From Fibrivirga algicola (GTDB lineage Bacteria; Bacteroidota; Bacteroidia; Cytophagales; Spirosomataceae), in contig NZ_WAEL01000001.1 of assembly GCF_011742925.1 (NCBI RefSeq), positions 1-64,000 on the forward strand: a DNA stretch of 64,000 nucleotides, read 5' to 3'. The notes beneath the pieces were generated by a model. The model saw nothing but the letters and a program-made list of their open reading frames with translations. It was not told where the DNA came from and did not search any database. The stretch's first letter is position 1. Every line of letters begins with the position of its first letter. Shown here one piece after another: positions 55,718-64,000 of the stretch. Made by a program: the position numbers and the translations under genes.

Positions 55718-55804
55718 ATGGGCACATTACTGCTTCTGCTTCTTTCGGCGTTCCTCTGCTTCGCCATCTTCTACAAAGCCATCGACTGGTTTGAAAAGGT
55801 CTAA
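55718..55804 (+). CDS. 28-residue membrane protein, first ORF of the kdp cluster
   Basis: MGTLLLLLLSAFLCFAIFYK then AIDWFEKV: one transmembrane helix with a short charged C-terminus. Far too short for most gene finders. It precedes the KdpF-like ORF by 2 bp and kdpA by 200 bp, so it is probably translated in the same operon and could join the Kdp complex. The alternatives are a leader peptide or chance, but the helix plus tight spacing argue against chance. Overlapping longer ORFs in other frames were rejected. Confidence 0.6.
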   Translation: MGTLLLLLLSAFLCFAIFYKAIDWFEKV

Positions 55805-55806
55805 TC

Positions 55807-55887
55807 ATGCTCACAATCCTGTTTATCACCTCCCTGCTGGCCTTCATCTACATGCTGTATGTGCTGATTCGGCCGGAGAAGTTCTAA
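55807..55887 (+). CDS. kdpF: KdpF-like stabilising subunit
   Basis: 26 residues: MLTILFITSLLAFIYMLYVL followed by IRPEKF. A single helix ending in RPEKF is the KdpF hallmark. KdpF stabilises the KdpABC complex. It follows the 28-residue ORF and precedes kdpA by 117 bp, with an inverted repeat in between. Confidence 0.8.
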   Translation: MLTILFITSLLAFIYMLYVLIRPEKF

Positions 55888-55896
55888 TAATCGGCT

Positions 55897-55985
55897 GTCC
55901 GTATGCTGCGCCGGCCTTCACCGTCAGTTGTCCTGGGCAATCAATACTATGGAATGACTCCCCGATGACCGTGCAGCATACGGAC
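55897..55985 (+). promoter_or_regulatory. Long-range inverted repeat in the kdpF-kdpA gap
   Basis: GTCCGTATGCTGC (55897-55909) pairs perfectly with 55973-55985 across a 63-nt loop. It occupies most of the 117-bp gap and ends 19 bp before the kdpA start, so as RNA it could hide or expose the start region or act as attenuator. No known K+ or c-di-AMP riboswitch pattern was recognised. Confidence 0.55.
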
Positions 55986-56004
55986 CATCACTAACAATCA
56001 ACTT

Positions 56005-57720
56005 ATGAATACCGAATTAGTGGGCGTTCTGGCCACGTACCTGATTACCCTGCTGCTGGCGATTCCGCTTGGAAAGCTGGTTGGCCGGATTTTCAGGGGT
56101 GAGCCCAACGCCCTCGATTTTATGGCTCCGGTCGAGCGCCTAATCCTCCGCATCGGGGGTGTCGACGCCTCGAAAGACATGGGCTGGAAAGAGAACCTGA
56201 CGGCTTTGTTGACCATCAATGCTGTTTGGTTCGTTTACGCCTTTGGTATGCTGCTGGCGCAGGCGGGGCTACCGCTCAACCCCGACGGTAACCCGTCGAT
56301 GACCCCGGACCTGGCCTTCAACACGGCGATCAGCTTCATGGTCAACTGCGATTTACAGCACTACTCGGGTGAATCGGGGCTAACGTACCTGACGCAACTT
56401 GGGGTGATCAACTTCCTGATGTTTGTGTCGGCCGCTACGGGTATTGCCGCCCTGGTGCTGGTGGTACGGGCGTTTTTACCCGAAAAAACGAATCTATCGG
56501 GCAATTTCTACGTGTACTTCACCAAAGCGATCACGCGTGTGTTGTTGCCGGGCGCGCTGGTGGTCGCCACGATTCTAGCGTTCAACGGCACGCCCGCCAG
56601 TTTTGACGGGAAAGATCAGTTCATCTCGCTGCAGGGCGACACAGTCAACGTGTCGCGCGGACCAGCGGCGGGGCTGATCGCCATTAAGCACCTGGGTACC
56701 AACGGCGGTGGGTATTTTGGGGCTAACTCGGCGCACCCGCTCGAGAATCCGAACTACCTGACAAACATGGTCGAGTTGATCGCGCAGGTGATGTTGCCCA
56801 TTATCATGCTTTTCGCGCTGGGTTATATGATCAACCGGAAGCGGTTTTCCTGGATCGTGTTCGGTGTGATGACCAGCGGCTTTTTACTCTTGCTCATCCC
56901 GACGCTTGTGACCGAGTTACACGGTAATCCGGCTATTGCGCAACTCGGCGTGACGCAGCCAACGGGAGCGATGGAAGGCAAAGAAGTCCGGTTTGGCCCT
57001 TTATCGTCGGCCTACTGGAGCATTGCGACCACGGTTATCTCAACGGGGTCGGTCAACTCCATGCATGATTCGTCGATGGCCTTGTCGGGGGCAATGCAAC
57101 TGCTGGGTATGATGACCAACGCCTTCTACGGCGGTTGCGGTGTTGGCTTCCTGAACTACTATTATTACCTGATCATCGCCGTCTTTATTTCGGGGCTGAT
57201 GGTGGGCCGTACGCCGGAGTTATTCGGGCGGAAAGTAGAGGCGCGGGAGATCAAGATTGCGTCGATGGTGGCCCTGCTTAGTACATTGATGGTAAAAGGA
57301 GGGGTAGCAATTGCCGCCTGGATCACGGTCAACTACCCGAATGCTGACTGGACGGTGAAACCGTCGGCCTGGCTGAACAGCCCGGGGTATCATGGATTCA
57401 CGGAGATGCTGTACGAGTTCACGTCGGCCAATGCCAACAACGGATCGGGTTTCGAAGGGCTGGGCGACAACAACGTGTTCTGGAACGTCAGCACCGGCTT
57501 TGTGCTGCTTTTTGGCCGGTTCATTCCGATCATCGGTCCCGTTGCCATTGCTGGGTTGCTGGCCGACAAGAAGTTCGTGCCCGAAAGTGCAGGTACGTTG
57601 CCAACCGACACGCCAACATTCGGCCTGATGACGTTCGCCGTCATCATCATTATCACGGCCCTGTCTTTTTTCCCTGCGCTCGCGCTGGGGCCATTGGCAG
57701 AGTATTTCTCACTTAAATAA
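56005..57720 (+). CDS. kdpA: K+-transporting ATPase subunit KdpA
   Basis: 571 residues, about ten transmembrane helices. Four selectivity-filter-like stretches are present, including TAISFMVNCDLQHYSGES (as NTAISFMVNCDLQ), HLGTNGGGYFGANSAHPLENP and GVGFLN. It is the channel-like subunit that selects and binds K+ for the high-affinity pump. In line with kdpB, kdpC, the porin and the sensor genes on the plus strand. Confidence 0.97.
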   Translation: MNTELVGVLATYLITLLLAIPLGKLVGRIFRGEPNALDFMAPVERLILRIGGVDASKDMGWKENLTALLTINAVWFVYAFGMLLAQAGLPLNPDGNPSMTPDLAFNTAISFMVNCDLQHYSGESGLTYLTQLGVINFLMFVSAATGIAALVLVVRAFLPEKTNLSGNFYVYFTKAITRVLLPGALVVATILAFNGTPASFDGKDQFISLQGDTVNVSRGPAAGLIAIKHLGTNGGGYFGANSAHPLENPNYLTNMVELIAQVMLPIIMLFALGYMINRKRFSWIVFGVMTSGFLLLLIPTLVTELHGNPAIAQLGVTQPTGAMEGKEVRFGPLSSAYWSIATTVISTGSVNSMHDSSMALSGAMQLLGMMTNAFYGGCGVGFLNYYYYLIIAVFISGLMVGRTPELFGRKVEAREIKIASMVALLSTLMVKGGVAIAAWITVNYPNADWTVKPSAWLNSPGYHGFTEMLYEFTSANANNGSGFEGLGDNNVFWNVSTGFVLLFGRFIPIIGPVAIAGLLADKKFVPESAGTLPTDTPTFGLMTFAVIIIITALSFFPALALGPLAEYFSLK

Positions 57721-57721
57721 C

Positions 57722-57841
57722 CCTCACCCCCGGCCCCTCTCCCACGTTGGGAGAGGGGAGTAAAGCTCCGCTAGTCGTTTACTCCGATTAATGGGCCGAG
57801 CACCCCCCTCTCCTTGTGAAGGAGAGGGGTCGGGGGTGAGG
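57722..57841. repeat. Cruciform REP-like element between kdpA and kdpB
   Basis: Outer arms 57722-57732 and 57831-57841 (CCTCACCCCCG/CGGGGGTGAGG) enclose two hairpins with 11-bp stems: 57734-57744/57748-57758 (loop CGT) and 57805-57815/57819-57829 (loop GTG). The inner stems CCCCTCTCCC/GGGAGAGGGG resemble repeats found between genes in several phyla. Its position inside an operon can reduce or balance kdpB expression. It is unlike the element at 28647-28810. Confidence 0.85.
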
Positions 57842-57851
57842 TTTCACAAAA

Positions 57852-59924
57852 ATGGCAAAGCAATCTTCCCCGGCCCTATTCCAGTCTGAGCTGGTAGGGG
57901 CGGCTATAAAACAGTCGTTCACCAAACTGAATCCGGCGGTTCTGGTCAAGAATCCAGTGATGTTTATGGTTGAAATCGGTACGGTCATCATGCTGGTTAT
58001 GACGATCTATATTGCCATTTCGGGCGACAAAGCGCAGGGTACCCTGGCTTACAACAGCGTGATTACAGCCGTTCTGCTGCTTACGGTGCTATTCGCCAAC
58101 TTCGCCGAGGCCATTGCCGAAGCGCGGGGCAAGGCCCAGGCAGAGTCACTTCGGAAAACACGGCAGGAAACGCCCGCTAAGAAAATAGGCGGGGGGCAAG
58201 GAGCAGGGGGCGAGGAGAAAATTACGGTCATCTCGTCGGCGCAACTGCAGAAAGGAGATGTGTTCCTATGCGAAACCGGCGACACCATTCCGGCCGACGG
58301 AGAGATCATCGAAGGGTTAGCCACCATCGACGAATCGGCCATTACGGGTGAATCGGCCCCGGTGATTCGAGAAGCGGGCGGTGATAAATCGTCGGTGACG
58401 GGTGGTACCAAGGTGCTGTCTGACAAGATCACCGTGCGGGTGACTACCCAGCCCGGCGAGTCGTTTCTCGATAAGATGATCGCGCTGGTAGAGGGGGCGT
58501 CGCGGCAGAAAACGCCGAACGAAATCGCCTTAACAATCCTGCTGGCGGGCTTTACGCTCATCTTTATCATCGTTTGTGTAGCCCTGAAACCCTTCGCCGA
58601 CTACGCCAACACGCCCATTACCATTGCTGCGCTGATCTCACTGTTCGTCTGCCTGATCCCCACGACCATTGGCGGGCTGCTGTCGGCCATTGGTATTGCG
58701 GGAATGGACCGCGCCCTGCGCGCCAACGTCATTGCCAAGTCGGGGCGGGCGGTTGAAACGGCGGGCGATATTGACGTGCTGTTGCTCGACAAAACGGGCA
58801 CGATTACGATTGGTAACCGGAAAGCTACCCATTTCTACGCCGCGCCGGGTATCAACCAGGCCGAGATGGTCCGGGCGTCGGCGCTCAGTTCGCTGGCCGA
58901 CGAAACGCCCGAAGGCAAATCGATCGTGGAACTGGCCGGGACCGACGTAACGCGCAACCTGAGCATGACCGGATCAACGATGATCAAATTCACGGCCGAA
59001 ACGCGCTCGTCGGGGATCGACATGCCCGATGCCGCGCGGGATGGTGGCTCGCTGCGGATTCGGAAAGGCGCTGTTGACTCGATTCGGACCATCGTAACAA
59101 AGGCGGGGAACGCTTTCCCGTCAGAAACGGAGCAGAAAGCCAACGAGATTGCGGGTAATGGCGGTACGCCGCTGGTGGTAACGGAAAATGAACAGGTAAT
59201 GGGCGTCGTGGAATTGCAGGATATCATCAAACCCGGTATCGCCGAACGCTTCGATCGGTTGCGCAAAATGGGCGTGAAAACGGTGATGGTCACAGGTGAT
59301 AACCCACTGACAGCCCGGTTCATTGCCCAGAAGGCGGGTGTCGATGATTTTATTGCCGAGGCCAAACCAGAAGACAAGATGCAGTATATCCGCACGGAGC
59401 AAACCGGTGGGAAACTGGTGGCGATGATGGGCGACGGGACCAACGATGCCCCCGCCCTGGCGCAGGCCGATGTAGGGGTGGCGATGAACTCGGGCACGCA
59501 GGCGGCCAAGGAAGCCGGCAACATGGTCGACCTGGATAATGATCCGACCAAGCTGATCGAAGTGGTAGAAATTGGCAAGCAACTCCTCATTACGCGGGGT
59601 ACGTTGACCACCTTTTCCATTGCCAACGACGTCGCCAAGTATTTCGCCATTGTCCCCGCGCTGTTTGTGGGTAGCATTCCGGCCCTGCAGGCCATCAACG
59701 TGATGAAGCTGCACAGCCCTGAGTCAGCCATATTGTCGGCCGTAATCTTCAACGCGATCATCATTCCAATGCTGATTCCGCTGGCCCTTCGTGGGGTCGA
59801 ATACAAGCCGATCGGTGCCTCAGCCCTGCTGCGTCGCAACCTGTTTATCTATGGTTTCGGCGGCTTGGTAGCGCCCTTCATCGGCATCAAACTACTCGAT
59901 TTAGTTGTGGGGCTATTTGTCTAG
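57852..59924 (+). CDS. kdpB: K+-transporting P-type ATPase subunit KdpB
   Basis: 690 residues, seven transmembrane helices. P-type motifs: TGES (165-168), phosphorylated Asp313 in [15 protein letters not shown], and [17 protein letters not shown] short Gly-rich insert [13 protein letters not shown] (~110-122) precedes the actuator domain and is not typical. It hydrolyses ATP to drive K+ into the cell with KdpA and KdpC. The long antisense ORF inside (58835-59839) is a shadow. Confidence 0.97.
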   Translation: MAKQSSPALFQSELVGAAIKQSFTKLNPAVLVKNPVMFMVEIGTVIMLVMTIYIAISGDKAQGTLAYNSVITAVLLLTVLFANFAEAIAEARGKAQAESLRKTRQETPAKKIGGGQGAGGEEKITVISSAQLQKGDVFLCETGDTIPADGEIIEGLATIDESAITGESAPVIREAGGDKSSVTGGTKVLSDKITVRVTTQPGESFLDKMIALVEGASRQKTPNEIALTILLAGFTLIFIIVCVALKPFADYANTPITIAALISLFVCLIPTTIGGLLSAIGIAGMDRALRANVIAKSGRAVETAGDIDVLLLDKTGTITIGNRKATHFYAAPGINQAEMVRASALSSLADETPEGKSIVELAGTDVTRNLSMTGSTMIKFTAETRSSGIDMPDAARDGGSLRIRKGAVDSIRTIVTKAGNAFPSETEQKANEIAGNGGTPLVVTENEQVMGVVELQDIIKPGIAERFDRLRKMGVKTVMVTGDNPLTARFIAQKAGVDDFIAEAKPEDKMQYIRTEQTGGKLVAMMGDGTNDAPALAQADVGVAMNSGTQAAKEAGNMVDLDNDPTKLIEVVEIGKQLLITRGTLTTFSIANDVAKYFAIVPALFVGSIPALQAINVMKLHSPESAILSAVIFNAIIIPMLIPLALRGVEYKPIGASALLRRNLFIYGFGGLVAPFIGIKLLDLVVGLFV

Positions 59925-59990
59925 ACAATCACCCTACCCGCAGCGGCATTCCGGGAGGGGCCGCCGCTGGGGGGGTAAACCAACAAAAAC

Positions 59991-60554
59991 ATGAAAAATC
60001 ACATCTCTCCAGCCATTCGGTTAACGGTGGCTATGCTTATCCTGACCTCTGTCATATATCCGCTTGTGGTGGCAGGCATCGCTAAACTGGCTCCGGGCGG
60101 CGGGGCTGGCGAAACGGTCACCGTAAACGGTAAGGTTGTCGGTTACGCCCGAATTGGGCAGCAGTTTACGGAAGACCGTTATTTTAAGTCACGCCCATCG
60201 GCGGTCGATTATAACGCGGCTGGTTCGGCCGGGTCGAACAAAGGACCCTCGAACCCGGATTATCTGAAAACAGTGCAGGCTCGGATCGATACGTTTCTGG
60301 TGCACAATCCGGGTGTGCAGAAGGCCGACATACCGGCTGAACTGGTGACGGCGTCGGGTTCGGGGCTTGACCCTGATTTATCGCCGGCCGCTGCGAAAAT
60401 TCAGGTACGTCGTGTTGCGAAGCTACGCGGCTTGTCGGTCGACCGATTAGAGCAACTGATCGATGAACATACGCAGGGGCCGTTGCTGGGTTTGTTTGGG
60501 CCGTCTACGGTTAATGTACTGGCGCTGAATGTGGCGCTGGATAAACGGAATTAA
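59991..60554 (+). CDS. kdpC: K+-transporting ATPase subunit KdpC
   Basis: 187 residues. One N-terminal transmembrane helix (TVAMLILTSVIYPLVVAGIAKL, ~11-32), then the KdpC soluble domain: IGQQFTEDRYFKSRPSA, YNAAGSAGSNKGPSNPDYL, ASGSGLDPDLSPAAAKIQV, VDRLEQLIDEHTQG, LGLFGPSTVNVLALN. It stabilises KdpB and raises affinity for ATP. A 7-bp hairpin (about 59941-59969) lies in the gap before it. Confidence 0.97.
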   Translation: MKNHISPAIRLTVAMLILTSVIYPLVVAGIAKLAPGGGAGETVTVNGKVVGYARIGQQFTEDRYFKSRPSAVDYNAAGSAGSNKGPSNPDYLKTVQARIDTFLVHNPGVQKADIPAELVTASGSGLDPDLSPAAAKIQVRRVAKLRGLSVDRLEQLIDEHTQGPLLGLFGPSTVNVLALNVALDKRN

Positions 60555-60613
60555 ATCTGCTGGCTTCAGCCAACGGCAAGAGAGCACCTTGTGGCTCGCC
60601 AATCTTAACAGGA

Positions 60614-61807
60614 ATGAAAACAGTATTTAAGACCTTATTGCTGGCGGTAACGTACCTGGGGTGGGGCATGTCAGCCTCAACCGTACATGCTCAGGCGATT
60701 GACACCACGCGGGCCCCCGCAGTAGCTCAGACAGTGCCCGTGGCGGGCCTGACCGTATCTGGGTACGTTGAAGCTTACTACGCGCATGACTTTACGGCCC
60801 CGAAAACCGCGCAGGAACGCCCCGGATTTGTGTACAACCACCGGCGTAATCGGGAAGTAAACATCAACCTGGCTTTTATCAAAGCGGCTTATGCGGCTGA
60901 GCGAATCCGAGGGAATCTGGCATTGCAGGCGGGCAACTATGCCCAATACAATTACGCTGTTGAACAGACACTGGTGCAGCACCTCTTCGAAGCCAACGCC
61001 GGGGTGAAGCTGGCGAAAAAGCACGATCTGTGGCTCGACGCAGGCATTTTTTCGTCGCACATCGGTTTTGAAAGTGCCATCTCGAAAGATTGCTGGACCC
61101 TGACCCGGAGTATCATGGCCGAGAATTCGCCCTACTACCTGGCGGGGGCCAAAGTGACGTACAACACCGGTAATGGGAAATGGACGTTGCTGGGGTCTGT
61201 ACTTAACGGGTGGCAGCGGATCAAAAAACTTGATGGCTACAGTGGCCCGTCGATCAGTACCCAGGTGCAATTCCGGCCATCGTCGACCCTAACACTCAAC
61301 TGGAGCAGCTTCCTGGGCAGTGACCGTCCCGACTCGCTGAAACAGAGCCGATTCTTCAATAACTTCTACGCCATCATTAATCCGGGCGGCGGACCGTCGC
61401 AGGGGCGCTTTGGCGTGATAGTGGGCTTTGATTTTGGTGCCGATCGAAAGCCGGTTGTTCGTACCGGGTCTGCTGTGCGGATCGATGGGGGCGGTAGCTA
61501 CATCTGGTATTCGCCCGTGGTCATTGCCCGGTACAAAACGTCGGATCGGAGCTATGTGAATGGGCGCGTAGAATATTACGATGACCCCAACAACGTACTC
61601 ATCAGTACAGGTACGTTGCCCGGTTTCAAAACAACGGGGTATTCGCTGGGCTACGATTACGCCATTCTGTCGAATCAGGGCGCGGGATCGGCTCTACTGC
61701 GTATCGAGGGGAAGGTGTACGACAGCAAAGCCCCTATTTTCGAGGGCAGGGCAGGCGCAAGCCGTACGAATGCTGCGTTGACGACGAGTTTGGCCATTTC
61801 GTTTTAA
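60614..61807 (+). CDS. Outer-membrane beta-barrel porin in the kdp operon
   Basis: 397 residues. Signal peptide ending STVHAQ. The rest alternates aromatic and polar residues as in porins of the BBP2/OmpL-like family (SGYVEAYYAHDF, REVNINLAFIKAAYAAERIRGNLALQAGN, SHIGFESAISKDCWTLTRSIMAENSPYYLAGAKV) and ends in TSLAISF, a C-terminal Phe typical of outer-membrane proteins. It lies 59 bp after kdpC and 52 bp before the kdpD-like gene. It probably lets K+ or another solute cross the outer membrane for the pump. Confidence 0.88.
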   Translation: MKTVFKTLLLAVTYLGWGMSASTVHAQAIDTTRAPAVAQTVPVAGLTVSGYVEAYYAHDFTAPKTAQERPGFVYNHRRNREVNINLAFIKAAYAAERIRGNLALQAGNYAQYNYAVEQTLVQHLFEANAGVKLAKKHDLWLDAGIFSSHIGFESAISKDCWTLTRSIMAENSPYYLAGAKVTYNTGNGKWTLLGSVLNGWQRIKKLDGYSGPSISTQVQFRPSSTLTLNWSSFLGSDRPDSLKQSRFFNNFYAIINPGGGPSQGRFGVIVGFDFGADRKPVVRTGSAVRIDGGGSYIWYSPVVIARYKTSDRSYVNGRVEYYDDPNNVLISTGTLPGFKTTGYSLGYDYAILSNQGAGSALLRIEGKVYDSKAPIFEGRAGASRTNAALTTSLAISF

Positions 61808-61859
61808 TAGATGGGTAACACGGGGTTTCTCCGGGAAGCTTCGTGTCTATAGCTGCTTT

Positions 61860-62999
61860 ATGACTGTAAATGATCAACACCACAACGGCGAACCGGCCGA
61901 GCGATTTCTGACCCTTATTCGCGAATCGAGGCGGGGGAAGTTCAAGGTGTACATCGGTATGAGCGCGGGTGTGGGCAAGACATACCGGATGTTACAGGAA
62001 GCACACAGCCTGCTACGCAATGGCGTCGACGTGAAGATCGGGTTCATTGAAACCCATCGACGGGCCGAAACTGAGGCGCTGGTAGGAGGTCTGCCGGCTA
62101 TTCCCCGGCGCACGCTGTTTTACAAGGGCCGTCAGCTCGAGGAAATGGACGTGCAGGCGATCATCAACTGCCACCCCGAACTGGTAATCGTGGATGAACT
62201 GGCGCATACGAACATTCCCGGTTCGAAAAACGAAAAACGGTGGCAGGATGTGCTTGACTTGCTCGACGTAGGCATCAACGTCATCTCGGCGGTCAATATT
62301 CAGCATATCGAAAGCCTCTACGACGACGTACGCCTGATCACGGGCATCGACGTAACCGAGCGCGTGCCCGACCGGGTGTTGCAGATTGCCGACGAGGTGG
62401 TAAACATCGACCTGACCGCCGACGAACTCATTGCGCGACTCGAGGAAGGGAAAATTTATGATCCGTCGAAAGTGCAGATGGCGCTGACCAATTTCTTTCG
62501 GCCCGACAAAATCTTGCAACTGCGTGAGTTAGCGCTCAAAGAAGTGGCCGGTCAGGTCGAACGTAAGGTGGATCAGGCCTTGCCATTAGCAGGAAATGGA
62601 CGGCACGAGCGGTTTATGGCGTCGATCAGTAGCAACCCGGATATTGCGCGGCGGGTGATTCGGAAAACAGCCCGCCTGGCTAGCTACTACAATTCGCGCT
62701 GGTATGTGCTGTACGTGCAAACGCCGGAGGAAAGTCCCGACCGAATCAGACTTGACCTGCAGCGGCATCTGATCAATAACCTGAAACTGGCTACCGAACT
62801 GGGCGCAGAGGTTATTCAGGCGAAGGGACGGAACATCGTAGATTGCATCATGCAGGAAGTTGACACACGCAAGGTGACAACGGTTTGTATCGGCAAACCG
62901 CACCTGAGTCTGATTCAGATCATCCTGCGCACCAACGCATTTAATCGCCTGCTCAACAAACTCTCTGACTCCGACGTCGACCTGGTGATTCTGTCTTAA
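61860..62999 (+). CDS. kdpD: KdpD N-terminal sensor domain without kinase
   Basis: 379 residues, whereas full KdpD is about 900. Walker A GMSAGVGKT (33-41), Walker B-like VIVDELAHTNIPGSKN and the KdpD block RVPDRVLQIADEVVNIDLTADELI are present. A USP-like domain (~255-379) follows, ending VDLVILS. No transmembrane helices or histidine kinase follow. It senses K+ or c-di-AMP/ATP status in relatives. The kinase part is probably supplied by the next gene, so KdpD is split here. Confidence 0.93.
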   Translation: MTVNDQHHNGEPAERFLTLIRESRRGKFKVYIGMSAGVGKTYRMLQEAHSLLRNGVDVKIGFIETHRRAETEALVGGLPAIPRRTLFYKGRQLEEMDVQAIINCHPELVIVDELAHTNIPGSKNEKRWQDVLDLLDVGINVISAVNIQHIESLYDDVRLITGIDVTERVPDRVLQIADEVVNIDLTADELIARLEEGKIYDPSKVQMALTNFFRPDKILQLRELALKEVAGQVERKVDQALPLAGNGRHERFMASISSNPDIARRVIRKTARLASYYNSRWYVLYVQTPEESPDRIRLDLQRHLINNLKLATELGAEVIQAKGRNIVDCIMQEVDTRKVTTVCIGKPHLSLIQIILRTNAFNRLLNKLSDSDVDLVILS

Positions 63000-63098
63000 C
63001 AAAGTCTGCTGTGTGTAGTCTGCTGTTAGGCTGCTACATCCTGAATTACCTGTTCGACAACGCACCGGAAGACGGTGAACAGTAAACTCAATTTCTCT

Positions 63099-64000
63099 AT
63101 GAACCTTCAATCCAAAATAGCGCTCGGCATGGCATTTTTATTTGCCATTATTCTGCTGCTGGGTGGGCTGGGCGCGTATTACCTTAACCAACTGGCCAAC
63201 GACTCGCAGGCTATTCTTCAGGATAACTACATTTCGCTCGAGTACACCAGTCATATGCAAAAAGCACTGGCCGACCTGACGGATAACGAGTCGATAGGGG
63301 ATTTTGAGCGAAACCTGAAAAAGCAGGAAGCCAATTTTACGGAGGCCGGTGAGGCGGAGGTAACGGGTAACCTGCGGCGTGAATTTGAGCGACTTCGGCG
63401 TGGCGCAACCGACTCCGTTACGATCAGACGAATGCATCAGGCCCTGTTTCAACTTGACGAGATCAATCGACAGGCTATTGTGCGCAAAAATGAGGTAGCC
63501 AAGCAAACCGCCAAAGATGCCCTGATCTGGCTGGCCGTCATTGGCACCACCTGCTTCCTGATTGTTCTGTCGTTCACTATTAATTTTCCTGTCTACGTGG
63601 CCCGGCCCCTGCGCGAACTCACGCAAGGAATAAAACAGGTGACCAACCGTAATTTTGAAGAGCGTCTGCATGTCAATTCCAGCGACGAGTTTGGGGAACT
63701 GGCCCGGTCGTTCAACCGCATGGCCGAGAAACTCGACGAGTATGAACACTCGAACTTGGCGCGGATCCTGTTTGAGAAAAAGCGCATCGATACGCTGATT
63801 CAGGTCATGTCTGACGGCATCATCGGATTAGATCAGAACCGGTATATCCTATTCGTAAATCAGGCTGCCAGCCGCTTGCTGAGCCTGACCGAGTCGGATC
63901 TGCTGGGAAAATATGCCCCCGATATTGCCGCCACCAACGACCTGATGCGCACGCTGATTCAGGACGTGATGCCGCCGCTGCAACGTACTCCGTCCACACC
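63099..64000 (+). CDS. HAMP/PAS sensor histidine kinase, 5' part (runs off the window)
   Basis: 300 residues are in the window. Starts at the ATG 63099 (MNLQSKIALGMAFLF). Two transmembrane helices (~7-28 and ~142-162) flank a periplasmic helical domain. A HAMP domain (~165-218, RPLRELTQGIKQVTNRNFEERL) and a PAS domain (~233-300, VMSDGIIGLDQNRYILFVNQAA) follow; the His kinase core should lie beyond 64000. Placed 99 bp after the kinase-less KdpD gene, it likely works with it to switch on kdp. Confidence 0.88.
   Translation, partial: MNLQSKIALGMAFLFAIILLLGGLGAYYLNQLANDSQAILQDNYISLEYTSHMQKALADLTDNESIGDFERNLKKQEANFTEAGEAEVTGNLRREFERLRRGATDSVTIRRMHQALFQLDEINRQAIVRKNEVAKQTAKDALIWLAVIGTTCFLIVLSFTINFPVYVARPLRELTQGIKQVTNRNFEERLHVNSSDEFGELARSFNRMAEKLDEYEHSNLARILFEKKRIDTLIQVMSDGIIGLDQNRYILFVNQAASRLLSLTESDLLGKYAPDIAATNDLMRTLIQDVMPPLQRTPST

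Noticed and set aside
55561-55794. 77-codon ORF in the kup-kdp gap
   Set aside because: Overlaps the 28-residue ORF in another frame and has no hydrophobic or conserved pattern.
55888-56004. Possible c-di-AMP (ydaO-type) riboswitch before kdpA
   Set aside because: The gap holds only one long inverted repeat; the conserved motifs and two-fold layout of that riboswitch class were not seen.
58835-59839. 334-codon ORF on the minus strand inside kdpB
   Set aside because: Antisense of the highly constrained P-type ATPase sequence; composition is that of a reversed coding frame.

Overview
The window reads as a chromosomal segment of a free-living Bacteroidota bacterium, most likely Cytophagales in the Spirosoma/Fibrella/Rudanella group. 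The reasons are a moderately GC-rich genome, a SusC/SusD pair with an ECF sigma/FecR switch, a type IX secretion-like C-terminal domain, DUF2911, DUF1080 and DUF4256 proteins, starts without Shine-Dalgarno sequences, and a TAnnTTTG-type -7 box. No rRNA, tRNA or CRISPR array was seen.

Layout. 0.4-4.6 kb: a giant secreted SdrD-B/Ig-like surface protein. 4.8-8.9 kb: an AT-rich AraC regulator and a NarL-type response regulator overlapping its TPR sensor kinase. 9.2-19.0 kb: mostly exported or membrane proteins (Gfo/Idh oxidoreductase, acyltransferase-like membrane protein, M28 peptidase, GH5-like hydrolase, T9SS-tail protein, sorbosone-dehydrogenase-like lipoprotein). 19.2-23.7 kb: a marR-tolC-emrA-emrB tripartite efflux operon with a palindromic operator. 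24-32 kb: single genes (SGNH hydrolase, a YopJ/Ulp1-like cysteine enzyme candidate, YbjQ, MBL hydrolase, GNAT, MgtE, DUF2911, Nudix), plus a decayed REP-associated (IS200-like) transposase next to a palindromic REP-like element. 32-44.6 kb: a pectin utilisation locus (DUF1080, GH43, pectinesterase, polygalacturonase, SusD, SusC, FecR, ECF sigma), all on the minus strand. 45-51.4 kb: plus-strand housekeeping and stress genes (SDR, NtrC-type regulator, map, DUF2200, DUF4256, GNAT, DUF1772).

51.4-53.4 kb is an AT-rich island that begins with the C-terminal fragment of a second methionine aminopeptidase. It then holds a HEPN-like orphan gene and a multiply frameshifted gene. 53.4-64 kb is a potassium locus: kup faces away from a kdp cluster (two tiny membrane ORFs, kdpA, kdpB, kdpC, an outer-membrane porin, a kinase-less KdpD sensor, and a separate HAMP/PAS sensor kinase that runs off the window).

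How the parts work together. The sigma/FecR/STN-SusC chain can sense pectin fragments and switch on SusC/SusD uptake, with GH28, CE8 and GH43 digesting the polymer. The Kup/Kdp region combines a constitutive-type and an inducible K+ importer around one shared control region. Signals not explained by the genes include a genome-wide excess of the 7-mer GGTACGT/ACGTACC (missing from the AT-rich islands), two different palindromic repeat families, and paired in-phase repeats upstream of kdp.
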